In this document: positions 1 to 5,337 of the stretch, piece by piece | How positions within the stretch are numbered: position 1 is the stretch's first letter | Layout of the letters: every line of letters starts with the position of its first letter | From: Methanocalculus sp. | GTDB taxonomy: Archaea > Halobacteriota > Methanomicrobia > Methanomicrobiales > Methanocorpusculaceae | Length of the DNA: 5,337 nucleotides | Direction of reading: 5' to 3' | Assembly: GCF_029762515.1 (NCBI RefSeq) | Contig: NZ_JARVGN010000135.1 | Location: forward strand, 1-5,337 | Position numbers and translations under genes: made by a program | Notes under the pieces: model-generated | The model's database searches: none | What the model was told of the DNA's origin: nothing | What the model saw: only the letters and a program-made list of their open reading frames with translations

Positions 1-2
1 GC

Positions 3-59
3 AGCGTTGATGATGATATATGGCCGCATCTGAAGTATGGGTTTATAGATGATGGGTGA
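3..59 (+). CDS. Possible C-terminal end of an upstream gene (partial)
   Basis: The third forward frame is open from the window edge to a TGA at 57-59 and reads SVDDDIWPHLKYGFIDDG. The mix of acidic, aromatic and proline residues looks like a real protein tail, and it ends about 65 bases before the likely start of the next gene on the same strand. With 18 codons visible, no family can be assigned. A competing forward frame ends at 31-33 after ten codons (AALMMIYGRI) and cannot be excluded, so this is a tentative call. Confidence 0.35.
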   Translation, partial: SVDDDIWPHLKYGFIDDG

Positions 60-91
60 TATAGGCTCTGGGTTCAATCGTTGAGGTAGTG

Positions 92-98
92 TATTTTT
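92..98 (+). promoter_or_regulatory. Weak TATA-like element ahead of the SelB-like gene
   Basis: TATTTTT lies about 30 bases before ATG 125. An archaeal TATA box here would put the transcription start close to 120, giving a very short or absent leader, which fits the lack of a Shine-Dalgarno site before ATG 125. The match is poor (a T run rather than TTTATATA), so the gene may instead be read from a promoter further upstream. Confidence 0.25.
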
Positions 99-124
99 CA
101 CCCTATCCGGCAAACCATGATCCC

Positions 125-1096
125 ATGGGAAACCTGACAGTTGCAGCGATCGCACCTCCTGATGTTCTGCGTGAACTTGGAAAGAAGGGCACCTCATCGG
201 ATATCACTTTTTATAACCTGAAACGTGATCTGGATACGGTCACGCTCGTTGAGCCGTCCAGGTATCCCGATCGGCTCTCATCCCTCTTCTTCTCGGTCTC
301 GATGGCACAGGCAGCCATCCTTGTTATCGACGAGATCACACCGCAACTTGGGGAATGTATCCTGATGCTCGATTGCGCAGGTGTTTCTGAGGGGTATATA
401 ATACTCAGAAATTACCTCGGGCAGGATCAGGTTGAACCACTCTTCAGAGGAACTGTTCTTGAAGGGTACAGGTTCTGTGAGCCGAACTGGATTGAGTTAA
501 AAGAGCTTCTCCTAAAGGATGCTGCACTCATCAAGTCTGGTGAACCTCCGGCAGGATCAGAGCCATATGGTACAATGGCAATCGATCACCATTTCAATGT
601 CAAAGGTATCGGAACGGTTGTCCTTGGGGGCGTCGTTGATGGCTGCCTCAGGAAGCATGATCAGCTGAAGGCGCTTCCCGGTGAGAAACAGGCGATACTC
701 CGGTCAATCCAGAAGCATGATGACGACTCGGCGTATGCGGTGAAGGACGACCGGGTTGGCCTTGCCCTGAAGAATATCGAGGCTGATGATCTGGATCGCG
801 GGTTTGTACTCACAACAAATCCGGCAGTTCTGGTCACTGATCAGATACATGCCGGGGCTTCACTTGTAAAATACTGGCCCTCCCCGATTCATGAGGGGAT
901 GGTTCTCTATTCTGGCCACTGGATGCAGTTCATCTCCGGAAAGGTGACTGCAGTTATGGATGATGGGGATTTCCGGCATCCTACCCTGACGATCAGCCTG
1001 GAGAAACCACTCGTCCACCTCCCCGGTGATACCGTTGTGCTCCACTATCTTGAAGGGGGAAAGCTCAGGATTGTGGGTTCCCTCAAACTTGCCTGA
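125..1096 (+). CDS. Archaeal SelB-like (SelBL) EF-Tu domain 2 protein with a degenerate G domain
   Basis: This 323-residue protein (numbering here is from GTG 89, so Met13 is the proposed start) has the plan of a translation elongation factor. It has an N-terminal G-domain-like region (about 13-145), an EF-Tu domain 2 beta barrel (about 160-242, with V171, G173, G175, T176 in a VKGIGTVVLGG core) and a domain 3-like barrel (about 245-335). The GTPase signatures are lost: GKKGT (31-35) sits where the P-loop should be, EPSRYPDR (55-62) replaces DxPGH, and LRNYLGQ (106-112) replaces the N/TKxD motif. This matches the archaeal SelB-like (SelBL) group, known for eroded GTPase motifs and of unproven function. 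A role on the ribosome or in tRNA binding is only inferred. ATG 125 is preferred over GTG 89 because family members as I recall them begin at the MGNL strand and GAGGT lies only two bases before GTG 89. The frame is open back to a TAG at 62-64. Confidence 0.85.
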   Translation: MGNLTVAAIAPPDVLRELGKKGTSSDITFYNLKRDLDTVTLVEPSRYPDRLSSLFFSVSMAQAAILVIDEITPQLGECILMLDCAGVSEGYIILRNYLGQDQVEPLFRGTVLEGYRFCEPNWIELKELLLKDAALIKSGEPPAGSEPYGTMAIDHHFNVKGIGTVVLGGVVDGCLRKHDQLKALPGEKQAILRSIQKHDDDSAYAVKDDRVGLALKNIEADDLDRGFVLTTNPAVLVTDQIHAGASLVKYWPSPIHEGMVLYSGHWMQFISGKVTAVMDDGDFRHPTLTISLEKPLVHLPGDTVVLHYLEGGKLRIVGSLKLA

Positions 1097-1136
1097 ATGC
1101 GCGTTTCGGGGCTTTTGTGGGGTTAATTGAGAAGAA

Positions 1137-1145
1137 GGTATAAAT
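1137..1145 (+). promoter_or_regulatory. TATA box and BRE of the histidine kinase gene
   Basis: GGTATAAAT is preceded by a purine-rich GAGAAGAA stretch resembling a TFB recognition element. The TATA centre near 1141 predicts transcription starting around 1167, before ATG 1181. It lies inside the longer reading frame opened by TTG 1127, which argues against that earlier start. A second A/T-rich run, TATATAAT at 1160-1167, would place the start of transcription after ATG 1181 and is less likely to be the working box. Confidence 0.55.
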
Positions 1146-1180
1146 GCTTCGGAAGATCAATATATAATTGTATGGGAGAT

Positions 1181-3664
1181 ATGAAAACCCTTTCTTCCTT
1201 TGGAAAGGGTGCGCATTCATCGTTATTTATCAGGCTATGGGTCTTTTCCGCCCTGACGGTGACTGCATATCTCATCACCTATCATGGTGTGCAGCATGGT
1301 ATCCATGATGTCTATCCTGCCCTTTTTCTGCTTCCGATAGTCTTTACCCCCTTCCTCTTCCCCCGGCGTGAGACGATTATTGCGGTTGCGATTGCACTTG
1401 GGTATTTTGCCCTGGTCTTCTCACTTGCACGGAATGATGTTGCGATCATCTATGCATCAACGGTTAATTTCACCCTCTTTATTGCATTTGGCGTCTTTGT
1501 TGCGGTTGTTGCGGATCATGTCCGGGTGAAGGCCGGGAGATACTCACGGATGCTCGAATGTTCGGAATCATGCACCCTGATTGTGGATAGAAAGAGACGG
1601 ACAATCATGGATGCCAATCCTCTCTCTGTCAGCCTGCTGGTATCCGGTTCATCATCAATATTTGGAAAAGGATTGCAGCAGCTCTGGCAAAATCCCGAGA
1701 GGGCAGATTATCTCCTCGATGAAATAGAGAAAGGGGGATCTATCTCTGATCATGAAGAAGTACTCATTGGAAGAGATGGAGCCCCCCATATCTTCCGGCT
1801 TTCGGGATCGGTTCTTGATGATGATGCGGTATTGATCTCTGCTGTTGATATCACGCCATTAAAGAATGCAGAGAAGGCATATCAGAAAACCCGGATCGAA
1901 TACAAAGAGACACTTGACTCGATAGATGAGCCGATCCTTGTCATCAGCCCGGATCATCATATTCTTCTGAATAACCAGACAGCCCTTCGGCATGCCCAGA
2001 AGATTCGGGGAGTCACCGATATTGTTGGTAAGCCCGTTCTGGATTTCTTCCCCTGTTTGCAGATCCTCTCGGATCCATATGTTCATGAAATGGTATTCTC
2101 AAAGGAAAAGTCGATCAAGCGGGATATCCTCTATGAAGAATCCGGCGTGGAGAAGTGGTTTACTGTTCATATTAACCCGATTAAGCGGGGACAGGGGAGT
2201 GGATCTGCGATTGTGATGATCCACGATATCACCGAGAAGAAGAAGAATGAGGCTTTATGGAAGAAATCAGAGTCCGCACATCGTATAATCTTCGAAAATG
2301 CCGGTGCCGGGATCCTCATCATTGATGAAAACGGCTGCATTCAATCTGTCAATGATGAGTTCTGCACTCTGACGGGATATGAGAAAGAGGAGCTCCACGG
2401 GAGATCCCTCATTCAGCTCCTCTTCCCCGAAAAAGATCATCCGATCATCCAGGCCTGCATCAGCACCGATGCCGGGCATGAGTCTCATGAGGAGTATGAG
2501 GTTACCATCATCGATGCACAGGGTGATGAACGGAACTGCATGCTTCTGACTGCAATTATTCCGGATACACGACACAGGGTTGTATCCATCATCGATATCA
2601 CCGAAGAACAGCGGATGCTCGATATGATGCTCGAACAGGAGGCAAACTATCTCCAGCTGATACGCCATGTGCCTGTTGGTATCTTCACCTGTGGAAATGG
2701 GGTGATACAGTTCGTCAATCCTTCATTCTGTCAGATAACAGGGTATTCCGAGGATGAGCTTCTGGGTGAGCGGGTTTCTTCAATCTTCCCGGAGGCTCGC
2801 GGGCTGCCGCAACAAAACACTCCGGCAGAGATTGTCTTCTCGAGGAAAAATGGCGAGTTCTCTCCAGGTACCGTGGAAATGCGGGCATTTCGATCAGATG
2901 GCGAGCCAGTTGAACTTGGGATCCTGATTGACATCTCGACCCAGAAAAGACTTGAAGAGAACCTCAGGGGTGAGATCGAACGAAGATCTGACTTTGTGAT
3001 GGTTGCCTCCCATGAACTGAGAACACCTCTTCAACCTGTTGTTGGCTATCTCAGTCTTATCCTCGCAGATCCGGGCTCCCTGAACCTCCCGCCGGATGTG
3101 GTGGAGATGCTGACGCTCTGCCAGAAGCATATCGATCAGGAGCGGAGGATCATCGATCGGATGATTGCCCTCTCACTTGTTGACTCAAATAAGATTGTAC
3201 CGAATTCCCGGGAGATACCAATCCGGGATCTCATCGAGGATATCATCGTTGAGTATAATTGTCGGGCAGATGCCCGGGTGAAGAATGAGGTGCCGCCATC
3301 TGCCACCATCCTGGGAGACCCGGATCTCCTCTATCATGTCTTCACCAGCATCATCAGCAATGCGGTGAGGTATAATGAACCGCCCCGTGAGGTTTCAGTG
3401 GAGTATGAGGCTGATTCTGATGCCCACATCATCCGGGTTATCGATAACGGCATGGGAATTGATCCGGAATCTCTCTCCAATATTTTTGAACCGTTCCATA
3501 TCGCGGATCTCCAGAAATTAACACGGGAATATAACCGGCTGGGGCTTGGTCTCTCTATTGCACAACGGTATGTTCAGGTTCATGGCGGTGAGATCAGTGT
3601 CTCAAGTGTTCCCGGGAAGGGGAGTATTTTTACCATACGAATACCCATGAGGTTAGTAATATGA
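1181..3664 (+). CDS. Membrane-bound multi-PAS sensor histidine kinase
   Basis: This kinase autophosphorylates a histidine in response to an unknown signal and passes the phosphate to a receiver. Numbering is from TTG 1127; the proposed start is Met19, giving 827 residues. Four probable membrane segments lie at about 35-52, 63-80, 83-101 and 107-129. They are followed by four PAS-like domains: about 139-245 (weak), 255-372, 382-495 and 505-606. The last two carry clear CxxTGY motifs (FCTLTGY, FCQITGY). The HisKA H-box is SHELRTPLQP with H629. The HATPase has N745 (N-box), DNGMG at 773-777 (G1), IFEPF at 786-790 (F-box) and GLGLS at 806-810 (G2), so all catalytic elements are present. ATG 1181 is chosen because a TATA box lies between it and TTG 1127 and a GGGAG stretch precedes it; ATG 1172 is an alternative. 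The gene overlaps the receiver gene downstream. The PAS ligands, haem or flavin, cannot be read from the sequence. Confidence 0.95.
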   Translation: MKTLSSFGKGAHSSLFIRLWVFSALTVTAYLITYHGVQHGIHDVYPALFLLPIVFTPFLFPRRETIIAVAIALGYFALVFSLARNDVAIIYASTVNFTLFIAFGVFVAVVADHVRVKAGRYSRMLECSESCTLIVDRKRRTIMDANPLSVSLLVSGSSSIFGKGLQQLWQNPERADYLLDEIEKGGSISDHEEVLIGRDGAPHIFRLSGSVLDDDAVLISAVDITPLKNAEKAYQKTRIEYKETLDSIDEPILVISPDHHILLNNQTALRHAQKIRGVTDIVGKPVLDFFPCLQILSDPYVHEMVFSKEKSIKRDILYEESGVEKWFTVHINPIKRGQGSGSAIVMIHDITEKKKNEALWKKSESAHRIIFENAGAGILIIDENGCIQSVNDEFCTLTGYEKEELHGRSLIQLLFPEKDHPIIQACISTDAGHESHEEYEVTIIDAQGDERNCMLLTAIIPDTRHRVVSIIDITEEQRMLDMMLEQEANYLQLIRHVPVGIFTCGNGVIQFVNPSFCQITGYSEDELLGERVSSIFPEARGLPQQNTPAEIVFSRKNGEFSPGTVEMRAFRSDGEPVELGILIDISTQKRLEENLRGEIERRSDFVMVASHELRTPLQPVVGYLSLILADPGSLNLPPDVVEMLTLCQKHIDQERRIIDRMIALSLVDSNKIVPNSREIPIRDLIEDIIVEYNCRADARVKNEVPPSATILGDPDLLYHVFTSIISNAVRYNEPPREVSVEYEADSDAHIIRVIDNGMGIDPESLSNIFEPFHIADLQKLTREYNRLGLGLSIAQRYVQVHGGEISVSSVPGKGSIFTIRIPMRLVI
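3649..3654 (+). promoter_or_regulatory. Ribosome binding site of the receiver gene inside the kinase 3' end
   Basis: GAGGTT matches the AGGAGGTGATCC complement of 16S rRNA and ends six bases before ATG 3661. It is formed by the last kinase codons, so ribosomes finishing the kinase can restart directly on the receiver. Confidence 0.7.
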
Positions 3665-4032
3665 CAAAGACGGTGATGGTGGTCGATGATGATATCCCGA
3701 ACCTCACGGTGATGGGACTTCTCCTGAAGAAGCTTGGGTATGTCGCAGTCACCCATAATAACGGATGGAATGCGATCGCAGCAATCAAGGAGGAGATGCC
3801 TGATCTGGTTCTTCTGGATCTGATGATGACGCCCATTGACGGATGGCAGTTCCTGGATGAGATCAAAAAAGAGGGGATTATCGGCCTTCCTGTGATGCTC
3901 TTCACTGCAAAATACATCCGGGATGAGGAGATCGAGCCATATAAAAATGAGATAACCCTCATTCTCCAGAAACCCGTCTCCTTCAAGGAGCTCGAAGCGA
4001 CTCTGGGCGAGTTCTTCAGCTCCAGGTCATAA
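3661..4032 (+). CDS. Single-domain response regulator (receiver)
   Basis: This 123-residue protein is a complete CheY-type receiver and nothing else. The acidic pocket is D9-D10-D11 after strand 1 (MVVDDD), the phosphoacceptor is D53 (LLDLMM), the switch threonine is T82 (LFTAK) and the conserved lysine is K104 (QKP). Every residue needed for Mg2+-dependent phosphorylation is present. The ATG overlaps the kinase TGA (ATGA at 3661-3664), so the kinase just upstream is almost certainly its phosphodonor. No DNA-binding, enzymatic or CheB/CheC-like output domain follows. Signal output must therefore go through a protein partner or a further phosphotransfer step, a common arrangement in methanogens. 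The partner is not visible in this window. Confidence 0.95.
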   Translation: MTKTVMVVDDDIPNLTVMGLLLKKLGYVAVTHNNGWNAIAAIKEEMPDLVLLDLMMTPIDGWQFLDEIKKEGIIGLPVMLFTAKYIRDEEIEPYKNEITLILQKPVSFKELEATLGEFFSSRS

Positions 4033-4091
4033 ACGAACAACCAGATTCCATCACCCTCATTTTCGAATAAGCATTCTATTAGTCATCGTTA

Positions 4092-4105
4092 GAGGAGGCC
4101 TCCTC
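4092..4105 (+). promoter_or_regulatory. Perfect 14-base palindrome GAGGAGGCCTCCTC, candidate operator
   Basis: The two halves, GAGGAGG and CCTCCTC, are exact reverse complements with no spacer, as expected for a site bound by a symmetric dimer. It is centred about 31 bases before the centre of the TATA box of the binding-protein gene, so it lies upstream of the likely TFB site, where archaeal activators usually bind. Repression from here is also possible. It lacks a following T run, so it is not a good terminator. No regulator gene for it is visible in the window. Confidence 0.45.
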
Positions 4106-4125
4106 CCGGTTTCAATTCATAACGG

Positions 4126-4134
4126 CTATATATG
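4126..4134 (+). promoter_or_regulatory. TATA box of the amino-acid importer operon
   Basis: CTATATATG is a strong archaeal TATA box. Its centre near 4130 is 28 bases before ATG 4158, which puts the predicted transcription start at or within a base or two of the start codon. Together with the absence of a purine-rich site in CTCTATTTC before the ATG, this indicates a leaderless mRNA. Confidence 0.65.
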
Positions 4135-4157
4135 ATCTTTAACGTAATCTCTATTTC

Positions 4158-4934
4158 ATGAACGCTAAGGTGTGTGCCGCTCTCGTTGCGGCAGTTGTAT
4201 TGTCCTTGTTTGCAGCCGGTTGCATGGGTGGGGAAACTCCCGCTCCGTCAGACCGGCCACTCTACATTGTTGGTATCGATGGTGATTACAGGCCCTTCAG
4301 CTATATCGAAGCTGATGGCTCGGCTGCCGGATTCGATGTTGAATCTATCAGGTGGATCGGTGAAGAAATGGGCTTTGATGTGAAGATCCAGCCGATGGCA
4401 TGGGACGGCATCGTCACAAGCCTTGTTACAAAAAAGATCGATATGGTCTATTCAGGGATGACGATCACCCCGGAGCGGCAGGAGCGTGTCAGCTTCTCAG
4501 AACCCTACTGGATTGTTAACCAGGCAGTTGCCGCACGTGCAGACTCCGAGATGACTATCGAGGATGTACTTGCAGGTAAGGTTGTTATGGGTGCACAGCG
4601 GGGCAGTACTGCTGCAGATTATATCCAGATAAATCTGGTTGATACAGGCCTCCTCGCCGGAGATGACTTCAAACAATATACAGGCTTCTCGCTTGCAGTC
4701 CAGGATCTTGAGAACAAGCGTGTTGATGCAGTGATGTTCGATGTCCCGGTCGTGAATGAATTTATCCAGACGAATGGTCTCCGGAAGGTCGGTCTCGTTG
4801 AGACGGATGAAGAGTATGGTGTTGCAATCCGGAAGGAAGATACCGAGCTCCTCGCCACCATCAACGAAGGCATCGACCGGCTTCAGGCATCACCTAAATG
4901 GGATGAGCTGAAGCAGAAATATGGCCTTGAGTAA
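4158..4934 (+). CDS. Amino-acid ABC transporter substrate-binding lipoprotein (SBP_bac_3 family)
   Basis: This 258-residue protein captures an amino acid outside the cell and delivers it to the membrane permease. It begins with a lipoprotein signal: K4, a hydrophobic stretch to residue 18, and the lipobox FAAGC with C22 as the lipid-anchored residue. An acidic and proline-rich linker (ETPAPSD) precedes the two-lobed fold from about residue 35. Family hallmarks are GFD (58-60), the TPERQERVSFSEPY stretch (104-117) with R107 in the place that binds the substrate carboxylate in HisJ and GlnH, and D195 (MFDVP) in the place that binds the alpha-amino group. Both ligand contacts being present supports an amino acid substrate; which one cannot be told. 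ATG 4158 is fixed by the signal peptide and the promoter. The permease gene follows on the same strand. Confidence 0.95.
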   Translation: MNAKVCAALVAAVVLSLFAAGCMGGETPAPSDRPLYIVGIDGDYRPFSYIEADGSAAGFDVESIRWIGEEMGFDVKIQPMAWDGIVTSLVTKKIDMVYSGMTITPERQERVSFSEPYWIVNQAVAARADSEMTIEDVLAGKVVMGAQRGSTAADYIQINLVDTGLLAGDDFKQYTGFSLAVQDLENKRVDAVMFDVPVVNEFIQTNGLRKVGLVETDEEYGVAIRKEDTELLATINEGIDRLQASPKWDELKQKYGLE

Positions 4935-4936
4935 CT

Positions 4937-4960
4937 GGTTTAGGATCAATTATCCCAACC
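4937..4960 (+). promoter_or_regulatory. Stem-loop directly after the binding-protein stop codon
   Basis: GGTT (4937-4940) pairs with AACC (4957-4960), and GGAT (4943-4946) pairs with ATCC (4952-4955), with a 2x1 internal loop and the five-base loop CAATT. It begins two bases after the TAA. A T run comes only 20 bases later (4981-4985). In ABC importer operons such a hairpin between binding protein and permease often protects the binding-protein mRNA or partly ends transcription; that role is inferred here. Confidence 0.5.
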
Positions 4961-4978
4961 AAAAACTCATTTCCCCTA

Positions 4979-4985
4979 CCTTTTT
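4979..4985 (+). terminator. Short T-rich tract, possible partial archaeal terminator
   Basis: CCTTTTT lies inside a pyrimidine-rich stretch (4970-4988) after the binding-protein gene. Archaeal polymerase can end transcription at T runs without a hairpin, but five T residues is at the low end. If it works, it would reduce rather than stop transcription into the permease gene. Confidence 0.25.
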
Positions 4986-5049
4986 CTCATCACGGAGACA
5001 ACACTTTGAGTACTTCCATCAGCCCTGTTCTTTCAGGGTATCTTTCCGT

Positions 5050-5057
5050 GGTGATCC
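5050..5057 (+). promoter_or_regulatory. Shine-Dalgarno site that supports the TTG start of the permease
   Basis: GGTGATCC is an exact eight-base match to part of the AGGAGGTGATCC complement of the archaeal 16S rRNA tail. It ends three bases before TTG 5061. An in-frame TGA at 5052-5054 lies inside it, so the permease cannot begin earlier, and no other usable start occurs before the first membrane segment. Confidence 0.7.
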
Positions 5058-5060
5058 TGT

Positions 5061-5337
5061 TTGAGTATTCTTTCCCCGGCCATTGTTGATTCCCTCCCCT
5101 ATCTCATCTCCGGTGTCTTCACGACTCTCGGGCTTGTGATCCTTGCCCTTGGGCTTGGGCTTCTGATGGGGATTCCAATGGCGCTTCTTCAGGTGTATGG
5201 CCCTGCCCCCCTCCAGTACTGTGTCCGCACCTATATCTGGATCTTCCGCGGACTCCCGATTCTGGTCCTTCTCTTCCTCTTCTACTTCGGCATCATCCCG
5301 GTACTCGGCTTTGATATTGGACCATTCTGGATTGCGG
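5061..5337 (+). CDS. Amino-acid ABC transporter permease, N-terminal part (cut by window end)
   Basis: The gene starts at TTG 5061 and runs off the window after 92 codons. It forms the membrane channel of a polar amino acid importer and takes substrate from the lipoprotein encoded just upstream. The short cytoplasmic or amphipathic start (MSILSPAIVDSLPYLISG) leads into a first membrane segment at about residues 19-43 and a second at about 65-82. Between them is YIWIFRGLPILVLLF (58-72), which matches the family's YxxxFRGTPxxVQL region with leucine for the usual threonine and no glutamine. This identifies the HisM/HisQ/GlnP-type branch of binding-protein-dependent permeases. The rest of the channel, including the EAA loop that contacts the ATPase, lies outside. 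A 126-base gap from the binding-protein gene and the shared strand indicate one operon. Confidence 0.9.
   Translation, partial: MSILSPAIVDSLPYLISGVFTTLGLVILALGLGLLMGIPMALLQVYGPAPLQYCVRTYIWIFRGLPILVLLFLFYFGIIPVLGFDIGPFWIA

Larger units (their letters stand above)
4033..4157 (+). other. Intergenic region between the receiver and the importer operon
   Basis: These 125 bases hold no plausible gene. No strong terminator for the kinase-receiver unit is visible: there is only a short CATTTTC stretch near 4059 and a weak GAAT/ATTC stem at 4065-4076. The right half carries a 14-base palindrome and a TATA box, listed separately, so this is a transcription-unit boundary with a new promoter. Confidence 0.6.

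Noticed and set aside
1160..1167. TATATAAT as the kinase TATA box
   Set aside because: It would place the transcription start about 8 bases after ATG 1181, and no later in-frame ATG precedes the membrane segments.
1127..1180. TTG 1127 as the kinase start
   Set aside because: A TATA box lies after it, the added residues are basic and unlike a sensor N-terminus, and ATG 1181 is available in frame.
2267..2668. Minus-strand 133-codon open frame inside the kinase gene
   Set aside because: It is antisense to clear PAS domains, with no family resemblance, promoter or ribosome site.
3630..4040. Minus-strand 136-codon open frame over the receiver gene
   Set aside because: It lies antisense to a fully conserved receiver, has serine- and arginine-rich shadow-like composition and no recognisable domain.
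4092..4105. The palindrome as an intrinsic terminator of the kinase-receiver unit
   Set aside because: There is no T run after it, and its only hairpin would be five pairs with a four-base loop; an operator is a better fit.
4619..4873. Minus-strand open frame inside the binding-protein gene
   Set aside because: Serine- and arginine-rich composition is the usual antisense shadow of acidic coding DNA; the sense frame is certain.
5006..5089. A frameshifted or earlier permease start at TTG 5006
   Set aside because: The permease N-terminus from TTG 5061 already has normal length and layout with an exact ribosome site, so no frameshift is needed.
5130..5165. CTTGGG repeats near the permease first membrane segment
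   Set aside because: They are explained by successive Leu and Gly codons in a membrane helix (LALGLGLL).
1..5337. tRNA, rRNA, CRISPR arrays, insertion sequences or attachment sites
   Set aside because: I saw no tRNA-like cloverleaf, regularly spaced repeats, transposase motifs or terminal inverted repeats on either strand.

Overview
The window looks like chromosomal DNA from a methanogenic archaeon, most likely of the order Methanomicrobiales. This is inferred from an archaeal SelB-like pseudo-GTPase of the kind found in methanogens, a membrane-bound multi-PAS histidine kinase typical of that order, A/T-rich archaeal TATA boxes about 28-40 bases ahead of start codons, one apparently leaderless gene, and Shine-Dalgarno sites matching the AGGAGGTGATCC complement of archaeal 16S rRNA. 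I cannot fix the genus. All supported genes are on the + strand.

Layout. Bases 1-59 probably hold the last codons of an upstream gene. Bases 125-1096 encode a complete SelB/EF-Tu-like protein whose G domain has lost the GTP-binding motifs. Bases 1181-3664 encode a sensor histidine kinase with four probable membrane segments, four PAS-like domains and a complete HisKA/HATPase core. Its stop overlaps the start of a single-domain receiver (3661-4032) in an ATGA junction, so the two form a translationally coupled pair. A 125-base intergenic region follows, holding a perfect 14-base palindrome and a strong TATA box. Next come a lipoprotein amino-acid-binding protein (4158-4934), a 126-base gap with a stem-loop just after the stop, and the first 92 codons of the matching ABC permease (from TTG 5061), cut by the window end.

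How the parts work together. The kinase and receiver form a phosphorelay without an obvious DNA-binding output, as is common in methanogens. The binding protein and permease are the start of a polar-amino-acid ABC importer operon whose ATPase gene should lie beyond the right edge. Physical proximity is the only hint that the phosphorelay controls the importer; the palindrome upstream of the importer TATA box is the best candidate operator, but the receiver has no DNA-binding domain.

I found no mobile elements, RNA genes or CRISPR arrays, and no convincing undescribed multi-gene system. The points most worth following are the degenerate SelB-like protein, the palindrome upstream of the importer promoter, the intercistronic stem-loop, and a strong excess of GATC over the whole window.
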